From Mixta sp031457955 (GTDB taxonomy: Bacteria > Pseudomonadota > Gammaproteobacteria > Enterobacterales > Enterobacteriaceae): 64,000 nucleotides of DNA. The translations under genes and the position numbers were made by a program. Positions 16,072 to 24,454 of this stretch are shown one piece after another. The stretch is taken from positions 992,001-1,056,000 of the forward strand of contig NZ_JAVDXN010000001.1 in NCBI RefSeq assembly GCF_031457955.1, written 5' to 3'. The notes under the pieces are model-generated. The model was not told where the DNA came from. It ran no database searches and saw only the letters and a list, made by a program, of their open reading frames with translations. How positions within the stretch are numbered: position 1 is the stretch's first letter; each line of letters begins with the position of its first letter.

Positions 16072-17700
16072 ATGTTGAAATTACTGTCCAGGCTATTGTC
16101 AGCGCTGCTGCTGGTGAGTGCGGCCAGCCATGCCGCTACGCCGGAAGATATTCGAAACGGCGGTTTCGTCTACTGCGTTAGTGGCGTCATGAATACCTTT
16201 AATCCGCAGCTGGCCAGCAGCGGGCTGGTGGTAGATACGCTTTCCGCGCAGCTGTATGACCGCCTGTTGGATGTCGATCCCTATACCTATCGCCTGATAC
16301 CTGAACTGGCAGAGCGCTGGGAGACCCTGGATAACGGCGCTACGTACCGCTTTCATTTACGCCATCATGTGCCCTTCCAGAAAACCGCCTGGTTTACCCC
16401 TGGCCGCAGCATGAATGCCGATGACGTGGTGTTCAGCTTTGCGCGTATTTTCGATCGCCATCATCCGTGGCATAACATCAACGGCGGCGACTATCCCTAT
16501 TTCGATAGCCTGCAATATGCCGACGCGGTAAAAAGCGTCAAAAAAATTGATAACGATACCGTTGAAATCCGCCTGAAAAGCCCGGACGCCTCGTTTTTAT
16601 GGCATCTGGCTACCCACTACGCGCCGGTATTATCGGCAGAATATGCGCAGCAGCTTACGGCGCGCGATCGTCAGGAACAGCTGGATCGCCAACCGGTGGG
16701 CACCGGTCCCTTTATGCTGAATGAATATCGGGCCGGACAGTATGTGCGCCTTGAGCGCAACCCGCACTACTGGAAAGGCCTGCCGCGTATGCCGCAGGTG
16801 GTGATTGATATGGGCGCGGGCGGCACCGGCCGCCTGTCGAAACTGCTGACCGGCGAATGCGATGTGCTGGCCTATCCTGCCGCCAGCCAGCTGACTATTC
16901 TGCGTGACGATCCGCGTCTGCGGTTGACGCTGCGCCCGGGAATGAATATCGCCTATCTGGCGTTTAATACCCGTAAACCGCCGCTGGATCGCGTTGAGGT
17001 ACGTCAGGCGCTGGCGCTGGCGATCAATAATGAACGTCTGATGGAATCGATCTATTACGGTACGGCTGAAACGGCGGCCTCTGCGCTGCCGCGCGCCTCC
17101 TGGGCCTATGATAACGAAGCCAGGATCACCGAATATAATCCGGATAAAGCACGGGAAAGGCTGAAACAGCTGGGCGTGGAGGATCTGGAGCTGACGCTGT
17201 GGGTACCTTCCGCTTCCCAATCCTGGAATCCCAGCCCGTTGAAAACCGCTGAACTGATTCAGGCCGACCTGGCGCAAATAGGCGTTAGCGTGAACATCGT
17301 GGCGGTTGAGGGACGTTTTCAGGAGGCGCGTCTGATGCAAATGAATCACGATTTGACGCTGACCGGCTGGGCGACCGACAGCAACGACCCGGACAGTTTT
17401 TTCCGACCGCTGCTTAGCTGTGCGGCAATTAATTCCCAGACTAACTATGCGCACTGGTGCAATACTGAATTTGATGGCGAACTAAAGCAGGCGCTGCTTT
17501 CTCAGCAGCTGGCGGCGCGCATTGAACATTACGATCGGGCTCAGAAAGTGCTGGCGCGCGAACTGCCGGTGTTGCCGCTCGCCTCTTCTCTGCGTCTACA
17601 GGCCTACCGACACGATATACAGGGGCTGGTGTTAAGCCCGTTTGGCAATGCCTCTTTTGCAGGCGTACATCGCGACAACGGTGAGGAGTCGAAACCGTGA
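16072..17700 (+). CDS. sapA: periplasmic peptide-binding protein SapA
   Basis: 542-residue SBP_bac_5 solute-binding protein with a signal peptide (LLSALLLVSAASHA). It aligns with E. coli SapA throughout (FVYCVSGVMNTFNPQLASSG, VGTGPFMLNEYRAGQYVRLE, GWATDSNDPDSFFRPLLSCA). It is the binding component of the Sap ABC importer linked to antimicrobial-peptide resistance and, for SapBCDF in E. coli, putrescine export. The ribosome site is weak. Its stop overlaps the GTG start of sapB (GTGA), so translation is coupled. Confidence 0.96.
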   Translation: MLKLLSRLLSALLLVSAASHAATPEDIRNGGFVYCVSGVMNTFNPQLASSGLVVDTLSAQLYDRLLDVDPYTYRLIPELAERWETLDNGATYRFHLRHHVPFQKTAWFTPGRSMNADDVVFSFARIFDRHHPWHNINGGDYPYFDSLQYADAVKSVKKIDNDTVEIRLKSPDASFLWHLATHYAPVLSAEYAQQLTARDRQEQLDRQPVGTGPFMLNEYRAGQYVRLERNPHYWKGLPRMPQVVIDMGAGGTGRLSKLLTGECDVLAYPAASQLTILRDDPRLRLTLRPGMNIAYLAFNTRKPPLDRVEVRQALALAINNERLMESIYYGTAETAASALPRASWAYDNEARITEYNPDKARERLKQLGVEDLELTLWVPSASQSWNPSPLKTAELIQADLAQIGVSVNIVAVEGRFQEARLMQMNHDLTLTGWATDSNDPDSFFRPLLSCAAINSQTNYAHWCNTEFDGELKQALLSQQLAARIEHYDRAQKVLARELPVLPLASSLRLQAYRHDIQGLVLSPFGNASFAGVHRDNGEESKP

Positions 17701-18662
17701 TTATCTATACGCTGCGCCGCCTGGTGCTGCTGGTGGTGACGCTGTTTATGCTGACGCTGGTGGCATTCAGCCTGAGCTATTTTACGCCCCATGCGCCGCT
17801 GCAGGGCGCTTCGCTGCTGGATGCCTGGTGGTTCTGGTTTACCGGCGTTTTACAGCTCGATTTTGGCGTCTCCAGTATTAATGGCCAGTCGATCAATTTG
17901 CAGCTGCGTGAGGTGTTTCCCGCCACGCTGGAACTGTGCCTGCTGGCCTTCAGCGTGGCGCTGCTGCTGGGTATCCCGTTGGGCATTATCGCCGGGGTCA
18001 TGCGTAATAAATGGCAGGATCGGGTGATCGGCGCGTTTTCGCTGCTCGGTTTTTCCATGCCGGTATTTTGGCTGGCGCTGCTGCTGACGCTCTTCTTTTC
18101 GCTGAATCTCGGCTGGCTGCCGGTCAGTGGGCGTATCGATTTGCTGTATCAAATGAAATCGGTCACCGGCTTTGCGCTGATTGATGTGTTTATTAGCGAT
18201 TCGCCCTGGCGCAGAGAGATGCTGACCAATGTCATCTTGCATATGGTATTACCGGTCACCACGCTGGCCATTGCGCCGACAACCGAGGTGATACGCCTGC
18301 TGCGCAACAGCACCAGCGAGGTGATTGACGCAAACTATGTCAAAGCGGCCGCTACCCGTGGGCTGTCACGTTTTACGGTGATCCGGCGTCATGTGCTGCA
18401 TAACGCGCTACCGCCGGTGATCCCGCGCCTGGGCCTACAGTTTTCCACCATGCTGACGCTGGCGATGATAACCGAAATGGTATTCAGTTGGCCCGGCCTC
18501 GGACGCTGGCTGATCAATGCGATTCGCCAGCAGGATTATGCCGCCATTTCCGCTGGCGTGATGGTGGTGGGTGGCCTGGTGATTTTGATCAATGTGTTAT
18601 CCGATATTCTCGGCGCGATGACCACTCCGCTGAAACACAAAGAGTGGTATGCCCTGCGATAA
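17697..18662 (+). CDS. sapB: Sap ABC transporter permease SapB
   Basis: 321-residue inner-membrane permease of the DppB/OppB type with about six transmembrane segments and the cytoplasmic EAA loop (NYVKAAATRGLSRFTVIRRHVLHNALPPVI, the ATPase contact). It starts with GTG overlapping the sapA stop and ends in HKEWYALR like E. coli SapB. In E. coli the last codons of sapB overlap the start of sapC. Here the genes are separated by 809 bp and a terminator follows this stop. Confidence 0.96.
   Translation: MIIYTLRRLVLLVVTLFMLTLVAFSLSYFTPHAPLQGASLLDAWWFWFTGVLQLDFGVSSINGQSINLQLREVFPATLELCLLAFSVALLLGIPLGIIAGVMRNKWQDRVIGAFSLLGFSMPVFWLALLLTLFFSLNLGWLPVSGRIDLLYQMKSVTGFALIDVFISDSPWRREMLTNVILHMVLPVTTLAIAPTTEVIRLLRNSTSEVIDANYVKAAATRGLSRFTVIRRHVLHNALPPVIPRLGLQFSTMLTLAMITEMVFSWPGLGRWLINAIRQQDYAAISAGVMVVGGLVILINVLSDILGAMTTPLKHKEWYALR
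18648..18662 (+). repeat. left copy of a 15-bp direct repeat flanking the sapB/sapC insert
   Basis: TATGCCCTGCGATAA forms the last four codons and stop of sapB. It matches the copy at 19471-19485 (TATGCCCTCCGATAA) at 14 of 15 bases. In the ancestral layout one copy would serve both genes, as the end of sapB and, shifted one base, the start of sapC. Confidence 0.8.
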
Positions 18663-18703
18663 GGCATGCCGCATGCAGCGCAGTAGAGATTGCGCTTACC
18701 ACC

Positions 18704-18727
18704 AACCCGGCTTTATGCCGGGTTTTT
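18704..18727 (+). terminator. intrinsic terminator after sapB
   Basis: AACCCGGC, loop TTTAT, GCCGGGTT, then three more T: a perfect 8-bp stem with a five-T run overall, 41 bp after the sapB stop. Its position inside what is normally one operon is unusual. Confidence 0.88.
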
Positions 18728-18926
18728 ACTGCCTGCCGTAATGTTTTCCGTCAACGTTGACCGCTGCTTTTAACGCTTTCCAGCCTGAAACAATTCTTTA
18801 TTTATCACTGACAAGGCCGCGCCAGCATCCTGCTGCTTCACGGGAATTAACTAAAAGTTAATTCTAATTTGGTTAATTCAATGCTATTTAAACACCTCTT
18901 TCACCTAACGTAACGGCTTGAACTAT

Positions 18927-19043
18927 ATGGTTAAATTGATAATTATTTCAGTGCTTATTATTGTGGCTATCATCGCTTTTATCTGCCACTGGCGCGTGAC
19001 CAATAAAAAAAAGATAAGCGGGACCCCCTCTCGCCGTCGCTGA
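18927..19043 (+). CDS. possible single-pass membrane microprotein, 38 aa
   Basis: ATG at 18927 opens a 38-codon frame: a hydrophobic helix (LIIISVLIIVAIIAFIC) followed by a lysine/arginine-rich tail (NKKKISG ending PSRRR). This is the usual build of enterobacterial small membrane proteins with a cytoplasmic basic C-terminus. The ribosome site is weak, since no purine-rich motif lies at the right distance. GTTAATTC repeats just upstream could be operator sites. No family recognised. It may be a chance frame in AT-rich DNA. Confidence 0.4.
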   Translation: MVKLIIISVLIIVAIIAFICHWRVTNKKKISGTPSRRR

Positions 19044-19311
19044 TTTATGCTGCACGGCTTTCCCCTTTCCGCTCTCCTCTTTGCCGTTTCACGATTGCGG
19101 TGGCCGGTTCACCGCTACGCTGGCGGCACGTCAGTGAACCCGGCGTGGCTGTTAATGCTGCGCGGAGACAAGGCTACAGAGGGGTATTGACCTGTGCTAA
19201 GCTGTACAGGTTTACCCTCTCATTCGCCGCGATACGCCTTCGGTAAGCCATCGTTTGACGTTCCGCCCATGAGAATCAACAGTGGCTTCTGGCTGGTCCC
19301 TGCGTTTGGTG

Positions 19312-19351
19312 TTTATCTGCCCGCTTAAAACCACGCAGCCGGGCAGATAAA
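19312..19351. repeat. perfect 12-bp inverted repeat in the sap insert
   Basis: TTTATCTGCCCG (19312-19323) and CGGGCAGATAAA (19340-19351) around a 16-nt loop. There is no U-run on the plus strand, so it is not a standard terminator. It could be part of a structured RNA or a protein-binding site. Confidence 0.7.
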
Positions 19352-19470
19352 ACGCACTGGCTGAGTGACAGAAGTGGATCTCGTTACCATCCGTATGTTT
19401 TTATGTAGTTGATATGAATAGAAAAAAACAAGAAAACCAAACCGCACTCAAACGCTTGCAAGTGGGGATG

Positions 19471-19485
19471 TATGCCCTCCGATAA
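19471..19485 (+). repeat. right copy of the 15-bp direct repeat flanking the sap insert
   Basis: TATGCCCTCCGATAA. Read in the sapC frame from its second base it gives ATG-CCC-TCC-GAT. Read in the old sapB frame it still spells Tyr-Ala-Leu-Arg-stop, the SapB C-terminus. Confidence 0.8.
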
Positions 19486-20362
19486 TATTTACGCCGAGAA
19501 GCGCCTTCCCAGCCCGTTGCGCTATACGTGGCGGCTTTTCTATCACGATACCAGCGCAATGGTGGGCTTTTACGGCTTTATCGCTCTGCTGATACTCTGT
19601 GTGTTTGGCGGCTTGTTGGCACCCTATGGCCTGGATCAGCAGTTTCTTGGTTATCAGCTGTTACCGCCCTCCTGGTCACGCTATGGCGATGTGTCGTTTT
19701 TTCTCGGCACCGATGATTTAGGCCGTGATGTGCTGAGCCGTCTGCTGAGCGGCGCGGCGCCAACCGTGGGTTCCGCGCTGCTGGTGACGTTGGGCGCAGC
19801 CCTTTGCGCGGTGGTGCTGGGCGTGCTGGCGGGGATTACGCGCGGTTTGCGCTCGGCGGTGATGAATCACATTCTGGATACGCTGCTGTCGATTCCTTCC
19901 CTGCTGCTGGCAATTGTGGTGGTGGCTTTTATCGGACCGGGGCTGGGCCACGTGATGCTGGCGGTCTGGCTGGCGCTGTTGCCGCGCCTGGTGCGGGCGA
20001 TTTATACCGCCGTACATGATGAGCTGGAAAAAGATTACATCGTGGCCGCGCGCCTGGACGGGGCCAGCAACAAGAACATTCTCTGGCATGCGATTCTGCC
20101 CAATATTCTGCCGCTGCTGGTGAGCGAATTCACCCGCGCGCTCTCAATGGCCATTCTGGATATTGCGGCGCTCGGCTTTCTCGATCTCGGCGCGCAGCTG
20201 CCCTCGCCTGAATGGGGTTCGATGCTGGGCGACGCACTGGAACTGATCTACGTTGCGCCCTGGACGGTGATGCTGCCTGGTGCCGCAATTATGCTAAGCG
20301 TGTTAATTATCAATCTGTTGGGCGACGGGATTCGCCGCGCCATTGTGGCGGGAGTGGAATAA
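19472..20362 (+). CDS. sapC: Sap ABC transporter permease SapC
   Basis: 296-residue DppC/OppC-type permease with about six transmembrane segments, the GTDDLGRDVLSRLLSGAAPT motif typical of the family, and the EAA loop around ARLDGASNKNILWHAILPNI. The start MPSDNIYAEKRLPS aligns with E. coli MPYDSVYSEKRPPG, and GGGG lies four bases upstream. sapD begins at its stop (TAATG). Unlike E. coli it is not overlapped by sapB and probably needs its own promoter. Confidence 0.95.
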   Translation: MPSDNIYAEKRLPSPLRYTWRLFYHDTSAMVGFYGFIALLILCVFGGLLAPYGLDQQFLGYQLLPPSWSRYGDVSFFLGTDDLGRDVLSRLLSGAAPTVGSALLVTLGAALCAVVLGVLAGITRGLRSAVMNHILDTLLSIPSLLLAIVVVAFIGPGLGHVMLAVWLALLPRLVRAIYTAVHDELEKDYIVAARLDGASNKNILWHAILPNILPLLVSEFTRALSMAILDIAALGFLDLGAQLPSPEWGSMLGDALELIYVAPWTVMLPGAAIMLSVLIINLLGDGIRRAIVAGVE

Positions 20363-21354
20363 TGCCGTTACTTGATATCCGTAACCTGACGATTGAGTTT
20401 ATGACCGCCGACGGGCCGGTCAAAGCGGTCGATCGCGTTAATCTGACGCTGAACGAAGGCGAAATTCGCGGGCTGGTGGGTGAATCTGGCTCGGGCAAAA
20501 GCCTGATTGCCAAAGCGATTTGCGGCGTCACCAAAGACAACTGGCGGGTCACCGCCGATCGCATGCGCTTTAATGACATTGATCTGCTGCGCCTTTCCCC
20601 ACGCGAACGCCGCCGCATCATCGGCCATAATGTCTCGATGATTTTTCAGGAGCCGCAGTCCTGTCTCGATCCCTCCGCCCGCGTGGGCCGTCAGCTGATG
20701 CAGGCGATCCCCGGCTGGACATGGAAAGGCCGCTGGTATCAGCGCTTTCGCTGGCGTCATGCGCGCGCTATTGAGCTGCTGCATCGCGTCGGCATCAAAG
20801 ATCATAAAGACATTATGCGCAGCTATCCCTATGAGCTGACCGAAGGGGAATGCCAGAAGGTGATGATCGCGATTGCGCTGGCGAATCAGCCGCGCCTGCT
20901 CATTGCCGACGAACCCACTAACGCCATGGAGCCGACCACCCAGGCGCAAATTTTCCGCCTGCTCAGCCGCCTGAACCAGAACAACAACACTACTATTCTG
21001 CTGATTAGTCACGATTTACGCACCATGAGCCACTGGGCGAACCGTATCAACGTGCTTTACTGCGGGCAAACGGTGGAAACCGCTGCCAGCCAGGATCTGA
21101 TTACCACGCCGCATCATCCTTATACCCAGGCGTTGATCCGCGCGATGCCCGATTTCGGCAGCGCCCTGCCGCATAAAAGCCGCCTGAATACCCTGCCGGG
21201 CGCTATTCCTTCGCTGGAGCATTTGCCCATCGGCTGTCGACTCGGCCCGCGCTGCCCTTACGCGCAGAAAAAATGTATCGAAACGCCGCGTCTGGCGGGA
21301 GCGAAAAACCATCTGTTCGCCTGCCACTTTCCGCTGAATATGGAGAAACCCTGA
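20362..21354 (+). CDS. sapD: Sap ABC transporter ATPase SapD
   Basis: 330-residue DppD-type ATPase, the E. coli length. It has Walker A GESGSGKS, Q-loop IFQEPQS, a degenerate signature (ELTEGECQK in place of LSGGQ), Walker B LLIADEPT and H-loop LLISHDL, then the C-terminal oligopeptide-ABC extension with cysteines (GPRCPYAQKKC). Energises Sap import; in E. coli SapD also supports Trk potassium uptake. ATG at 20362 is fused to the sapC stop (TAATG). The stop overlaps the sapF ATG (TGATG). Confidence 0.96.
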   Translation: MPLLDIRNLTIEFMTADGPVKAVDRVNLTLNEGEIRGLVGESGSGKSLIAKAICGVTKDNWRVTADRMRFNDIDLLRLSPRERRRIIGHNVSMIFQEPQSCLDPSARVGRQLMQAIPGWTWKGRWYQRFRWRHARAIELLHRVGIKDHKDIMRSYPYELTEGECQKVMIAIALANQPRLLIADEPTNAMEPTTQAQIFRLLSRLNQNNNTTILLISHDLRTMSHWANRINVLYCGQTVETAASQDLITTPHHPYTQALIRAMPDFGSALPHKSRLNTLPGAIPSLEHLPIGCRLGPRCPYAQKKCIETPRLAGAKNHLFACHFPLNMEKP

Positions 21355-22166
21355 TGGTCGAAACCCTGCTGGAAGTGCGCAACCTCAGTAAAACTTACCG
21401 TTATCGCACCGGGCTGTTTCGTCGTCAGCACGTCGAGGCGGTGAAGGATGTCAGTTTTACCCTGCGCGAGCGGCAAACGCTGGCGATTATCGGCGAAAAC
21501 GGCTCGGGAAAATCGACGCTGGCGAAAATGCTGAGCGGTATGGTCGAGCCCAGCGCCGGTGAAATGGTGATTGACGATCGCCCGCTGCGTTACGGCGATT
21601 ATGGCTTTCGTAGTCAGTTGATTCGCATGATTTTTCAGGATCCCTCCACCGCCCTGAATCCGCGCCAGCGCATCGGCCATATTCTTGATTTCCCGCTGCG
21701 TCTGAACAGCGATCTTGATGCCTTGGCCCGCGAAAAACGCATTAACCTCACGCTGCGTCAGGTGGGCCTGCTGCCCGATCATGCCGCTTACTATCCGCAT
21801 ATGCTGGCGCCAGGCCAGAAGCAGCGCGTCGGACTGGCGCGCGCGCTGATTTTGCAACCCAAAGTAATCATCGCTGACGAGGCGATGGCTTCACTTGATA
21901 TGTCGATGCGCTCGCAGCTGGTGAACCTGCTGCTGGAGCTACAGGAAAAGCACGGGCTTTCCTATATTTTCGTTACCCAGCATATCGGCATGATGAAACA
22001 TATCAGCGATCAGGTGCTGGTAATGCATCAGGGGGAAGTGGTTGAGCGCGGCGGCACTGCCGATGTCTTAGCCGCGCCGCTGCATGATTTAACGCGCCGC
22101 ATGATCGCCAGCCACTTTGGCGAGGCATTGACCGCCGATGCCTGGCGACGCGATCCGCCGGTTTAA
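21354..22166 (+). CDS. sapF: Sap ABC transporter ATPase SapF
   Basis: 270-residue DppF-type ATPase (E. coli 268) with Walker A GENGSGKS, Q-loop IFQDPS, the signature LAPGQKQRVGLARAL (LSGGQ altered to LAPGQ, as in E. coli SapF), Walker B VIIADEAMASLD and switch histidine VTQHIGMM. Last gene of the sap cluster, start overlapping the sapD stop. A weak GC hairpin with T-run (22176-22198) follows. The small ycjD gene that E. coli has before fabI is absent. Confidence 0.96.
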   Translation: MVETLLEVRNLSKTYRYRTGLFRRQHVEAVKDVSFTLRERQTLAIIGENGSGKSTLAKMLSGMVEPSAGEMVIDDRPLRYGDYGFRSQLIRMIFQDPSTALNPRQRIGHILDFPLRLNSDLDALAREKRINLTLRQVGLLPDHAAYYPHMLAPGQKQRVGLARALILQPKVIIADEAMASLDMSMRSQLVNLLLELQEKHGLSYIFVTQHIGMMKHISDQVLVMHQGEVVERGGTADVLAAPLHDLTRRMIASHFGEALTADAWRRDPPV

Positions 22167-22175
22167 AATACCCGT

Positions 22176-22198
22176 GCGCCTTCGGCTGCGGCGCTTTT
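22176..22198 (+). terminator. probable terminator of sapCDF
   Basis: GCGCC, loop TTCGGCTGC, GGCGC then TTTT, 10 bp past the sapF stop. The stem is short, so strength is uncertain. Confidence 0.5.
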
Positions 22199-22324
22199 CG
22201 CCAACTGACAGGTCGGATTAACGCTATTGACAGAGTCGTGCTAGAATCGCCGGGTCGATTAATGCGGTTGCACATTTTTTGAGCTAAGCAGCCGCCAACA
22301 ACAATGACCATAAGGATTACAGCT

Positions 22325-23113
22325 ATGGGTTTTCTTTCCGGTAAGCGCATTCTGATTACTGGCGTTGCCAGTAAACTCTCTATCGCCTACGGTATTGCAC
22401 AGGCGATGCACAAACAGGGCGCAGAGCTGGCTTTCACCTATCAGAACGATAAACTGAAAAGCCGCGTTGAAGAGTTCGCTAAAGATCTCGGCTCTGACAT
22501 CGTTCTGCCCTGTGACGTGGCTGAAGATGAGAGCATCACAGCGCTGTTTACTGAACTGGCAAAAACCTGGCCTAAATTTGACGGTTTCGTTCACTCCATC
22601 GGCTTCGCTCCTGGCGATCAGCTGGATGGCGACTATGTGAACGCCGTTACCCGTGAAGGTTTCAAAATCGCGCACGATATCAGCGCTTACAGCTTTGTTG
22701 CGATGGCTAAAGAGTGCCGCGCCATGCTGAACCCGAACTCAGCTCTGCTGACGCTTTCTTACCTCGGTGCCGAGCGCGCTATCCCGAACTATAACGTTAT
22801 GGGCCTGGCAAAAGCGTCTCTGGAAGCAAACGTGCGCTACATGGCGAACGCCATGGGCCCGGAAGGCGTGCGTGTTAACGCCGTTTCTGCCGGTCCGATT
22901 CGTACCCTGGCCGCGTCCGGTATTAAAGATTTCCGTAAAATGCTGGCGCATTGTGAAGCGGTTACGCCGATTCGCCGCACCGTAACCATTGAAGATGTAG
23001 GTAATTCCGCAGCCTTCCTGTGTTCCGATCTGGCGGGTGGTATCACCGGTGAAGTGGTTCACGTTGACGGCGGCTTCAGCATCGCTGCAATGAACGAACT
23101 GGAACTGAAATAA
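22325..23113 (+). CDS. fabI: enoyl-[acyl-carrier-protein] reductase (NADH) FabI
   Basis: 262-residue SDR-type enzyme that completes each fatty-acid elongation cycle. The N-terminal NAD motif is ITGVASKLSIAYG, and the catalytic pair is Tyr156 and Lys163 (NYNVMGLAK), with Tyr146 in SYLGAE. Gly93 (SIGFA), where triclosan resistance arises in E. coli, is wild type. The start at 22325 has AAGGA upstream and gives the E. coli length; an in-frame ATG at 22304 is unlikely. Followed by a terminator. Confidence 0.98.
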   Translation: MGFLSGKRILITGVASKLSIAYGIAQAMHKQGAELAFTYQNDKLKSRVEEFAKDLGSDIVLPCDVAEDESITALFTELAKTWPKFDGFVHSIGFAPGDQLDGDYVNAVTREGFKIAHDISAYSFVAMAKECRAMLNPNSALLTLSYLGAERAIPNYNVMGLAKASLEANVRYMANAMGPEGVRVNAVSAGPIRTLAASGIKDFRKMLAHCEAVTPIRRTVTIEDVGNSAAFLCSDLAGGITGEVVHVDGGFSIAAMNELELK

Positions 23114-23121
23114 GGTTCTTC

Positions 23122-23147
23122 GGGCGAGGCATTCGTCTCGCCCTTTT
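23122..23147 (+). terminator. intrinsic terminator of fabI
   Basis: GGGCGAG, 8-nt loop, CTCGCCC then TTTT: a perfect 7-bp stem eight bases after the fabI stop. Confidence 0.9.
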
Positions 23148-23317
23148 CTCTCCCGCCGTACGCGCTCCCATTATTAATCTTATAGCTTTCCGCTATTTGT
23201 TATCACCGAACATTCTTTGCCGCTGCCTCGCCCTTGTTGCAGGATAGCCATGCCGTTCTGACCCGGTTTTACGGGATTTTATACCGCAGGGTTAGCTAAC
23301 TTGTGAAAGGAATGATC

Positions 23318-24454
23318 ATGGAGCCACGCCGCTATTCCGGCAACAGCCACTGGTATCATGAAACGCAGGCCAGTGCGCGTGCGCAATCAACGCCCCCGCT
23401 CTATCCTGAAGCCGCAGAGATTGACGATCGCTTCCTGCTGGGACTTCAGCAATCTGACTCGATCCTGACGCCGCTTTTCCAGCAGTTTCGTGCCGTGCTA
23501 CGGGCAGGACAGACGCTCAGCCTGCTGCTGTTTCCTGACAGCGTGACACCAACGCTCACCCATACGTTAACGCTGTATGACCGGCTGGCCGTGGCCCTGA
23601 CGGTCGCTCAGGTAACGGGCATCCAGCGCCTGTGCAACCACTATGCGGCACGGCTTAATCCCCTGCCCGGCCCCGACTCTTCACGCGAAAGCAATAATCG
23701 CCTGACGCAGCTTACCCAATACGCGCGGCAACTTGCCAGCCAACCGGCGGTGATTGATGCCGCAGCGCTGCAAAGGCTGGATGAGGTCGGTTTGACGACG
23801 CCGGATATTATCAGCCTGAGTCAGATGACTGGCTTTGTGAGTTATCAGGCGCGGGTGGTTGCAGGGTTACAGGCGCTGCTCGGTACGCCGGTATGCTGGC
23901 TGCCGGGCCTGAATGAGAGCGTAGACGCGCCATCACACATTTTTTCACAGGCAACCGAATACCGTTTTCGCCTGCCGCCGCTGGAGCCGCGTTACGCCAG
24001 TGAACAGCAGCTGGCCGCGATTGAAGCGGCACAGACGTTACCCGAACTCGGTGAAATCGTTTGGCTATTGGCGCACGATGCGCCCGCCCTGCACGCTCGC
24101 AGCAAACTGCAAAACGTTCAGCCATCGGCCATCGGACAAGGTACGCTGGCTCAGGCAGTTACCGCTCGCATTAACGGCAGCGCCCTGTGCTTTAAGCGCT
24201 ATCAGGGGCATTTTTCAACGGTGTTGCAAAAGGGTATTGATGAGGCGCTAACGGCCTGCCGCCGCGAGCCGTTAAATCATGGGATTGTGCAGCTGGCCGC
24301 CCAGCTGACGCGCGCGCCGGACCGCCTTAGCGCCGCGCATATTCAGCCGCTGCTGGAGCAGGGAATCACGCATCAGCAGCTGTTTGGTCTGATTCAGCAG
24401 GTGGCGCTGGCAAACTGGAATAATCGGCTGCTGCAGGCGTTAGGCGAGCATTAA
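23318..24454 (+). CDS. yciW: YciW, CMD/AhpD-like putative oxidoreductase
   Basis: 378 residues with the E. coli YciW N-terminal signature (GNSHWYHETQ) and its position between fabI and rnb. The body looks like two carboxymuconolactone-decarboxylase/AhpD-like helical modules: RLAVALTVAQVTGIQRLCNHYAARL, SQMTGFVSYQARVVAGLQAL, and a C-terminal VALANWNNRLLQALGE. The AhpD CxxC pair is not present; a single cysteine with histidine (LCNHY) occupies that site, so peroxidase activity is doubtful. In E. coli it has been tied to sulfur amino acid metabolism. AAAGGA lies six bases before the ATG at 23318. It overlaps the convergent LysR gene by four bases. Confidence 0.9.
   Translation: MEPRRYSGNSHWYHETQASARAQSTPPLYPEAAEIDDRFLLGLQQSDSILTPLFQQFRAVLRAGQTLSLLLFPDSVTPTLTHTLTLYDRLAVALTVAQVTGIQRLCNHYAARLNPLPGPDSSRESNNRLTQLTQYARQLASQPAVIDAAALQRLDEVGLTTPDIISLSQMTGFVSYQARVVAGLQALLGTPVCWLPGLNESVDAPSHIFSQATEYRFRLPPLEPRYASEQQLAAIEAAQTLPELGEIVWLLAHDAPALHARSKLQNVQPSAIGQGTLAQAVTARINGSALCFKRYQGHFSTVLQKGIDEALTACRREPLNHGIVQLAAQLTRAPDRLSAAHIQPLLEQGITHQQLFGLIQQVALANWNNRLLQALGEH

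Larger units (their letters stand above)
18663..19470. other. 808-bp insert splitting the sap operon between sapB and sapC
   Basis: No recognisable transposase or long open frame. In order it holds: the terminator at 18704-18727; an AT-rich block with GAATTAAC at 18844 and two GTTAATTC copies at 18857 and 18872; a possible 38-aa membrane microprotein (18927-19043); a GC-rich unassigned stretch; and a perfect 12-bp inverted repeat (19312-19351). The last 120 bp are AT-rich and must contain the sapCDF promoter if the terminator is efficient. I see no convincing -35/-10 pair there. Confidence 0.75.

Noticed and set aside
18488..18760. 90-codon frame across the sapB end and terminator
   Set aside because: Out-of-phase shadow that passes through an intrinsic terminator.
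19187..19215. TTGACC as a -35 for a sapCDF promoter
   Set aside because: The only -10 at proper spacing (GTTTAC) is poor and it lies 260 bp before sapC.
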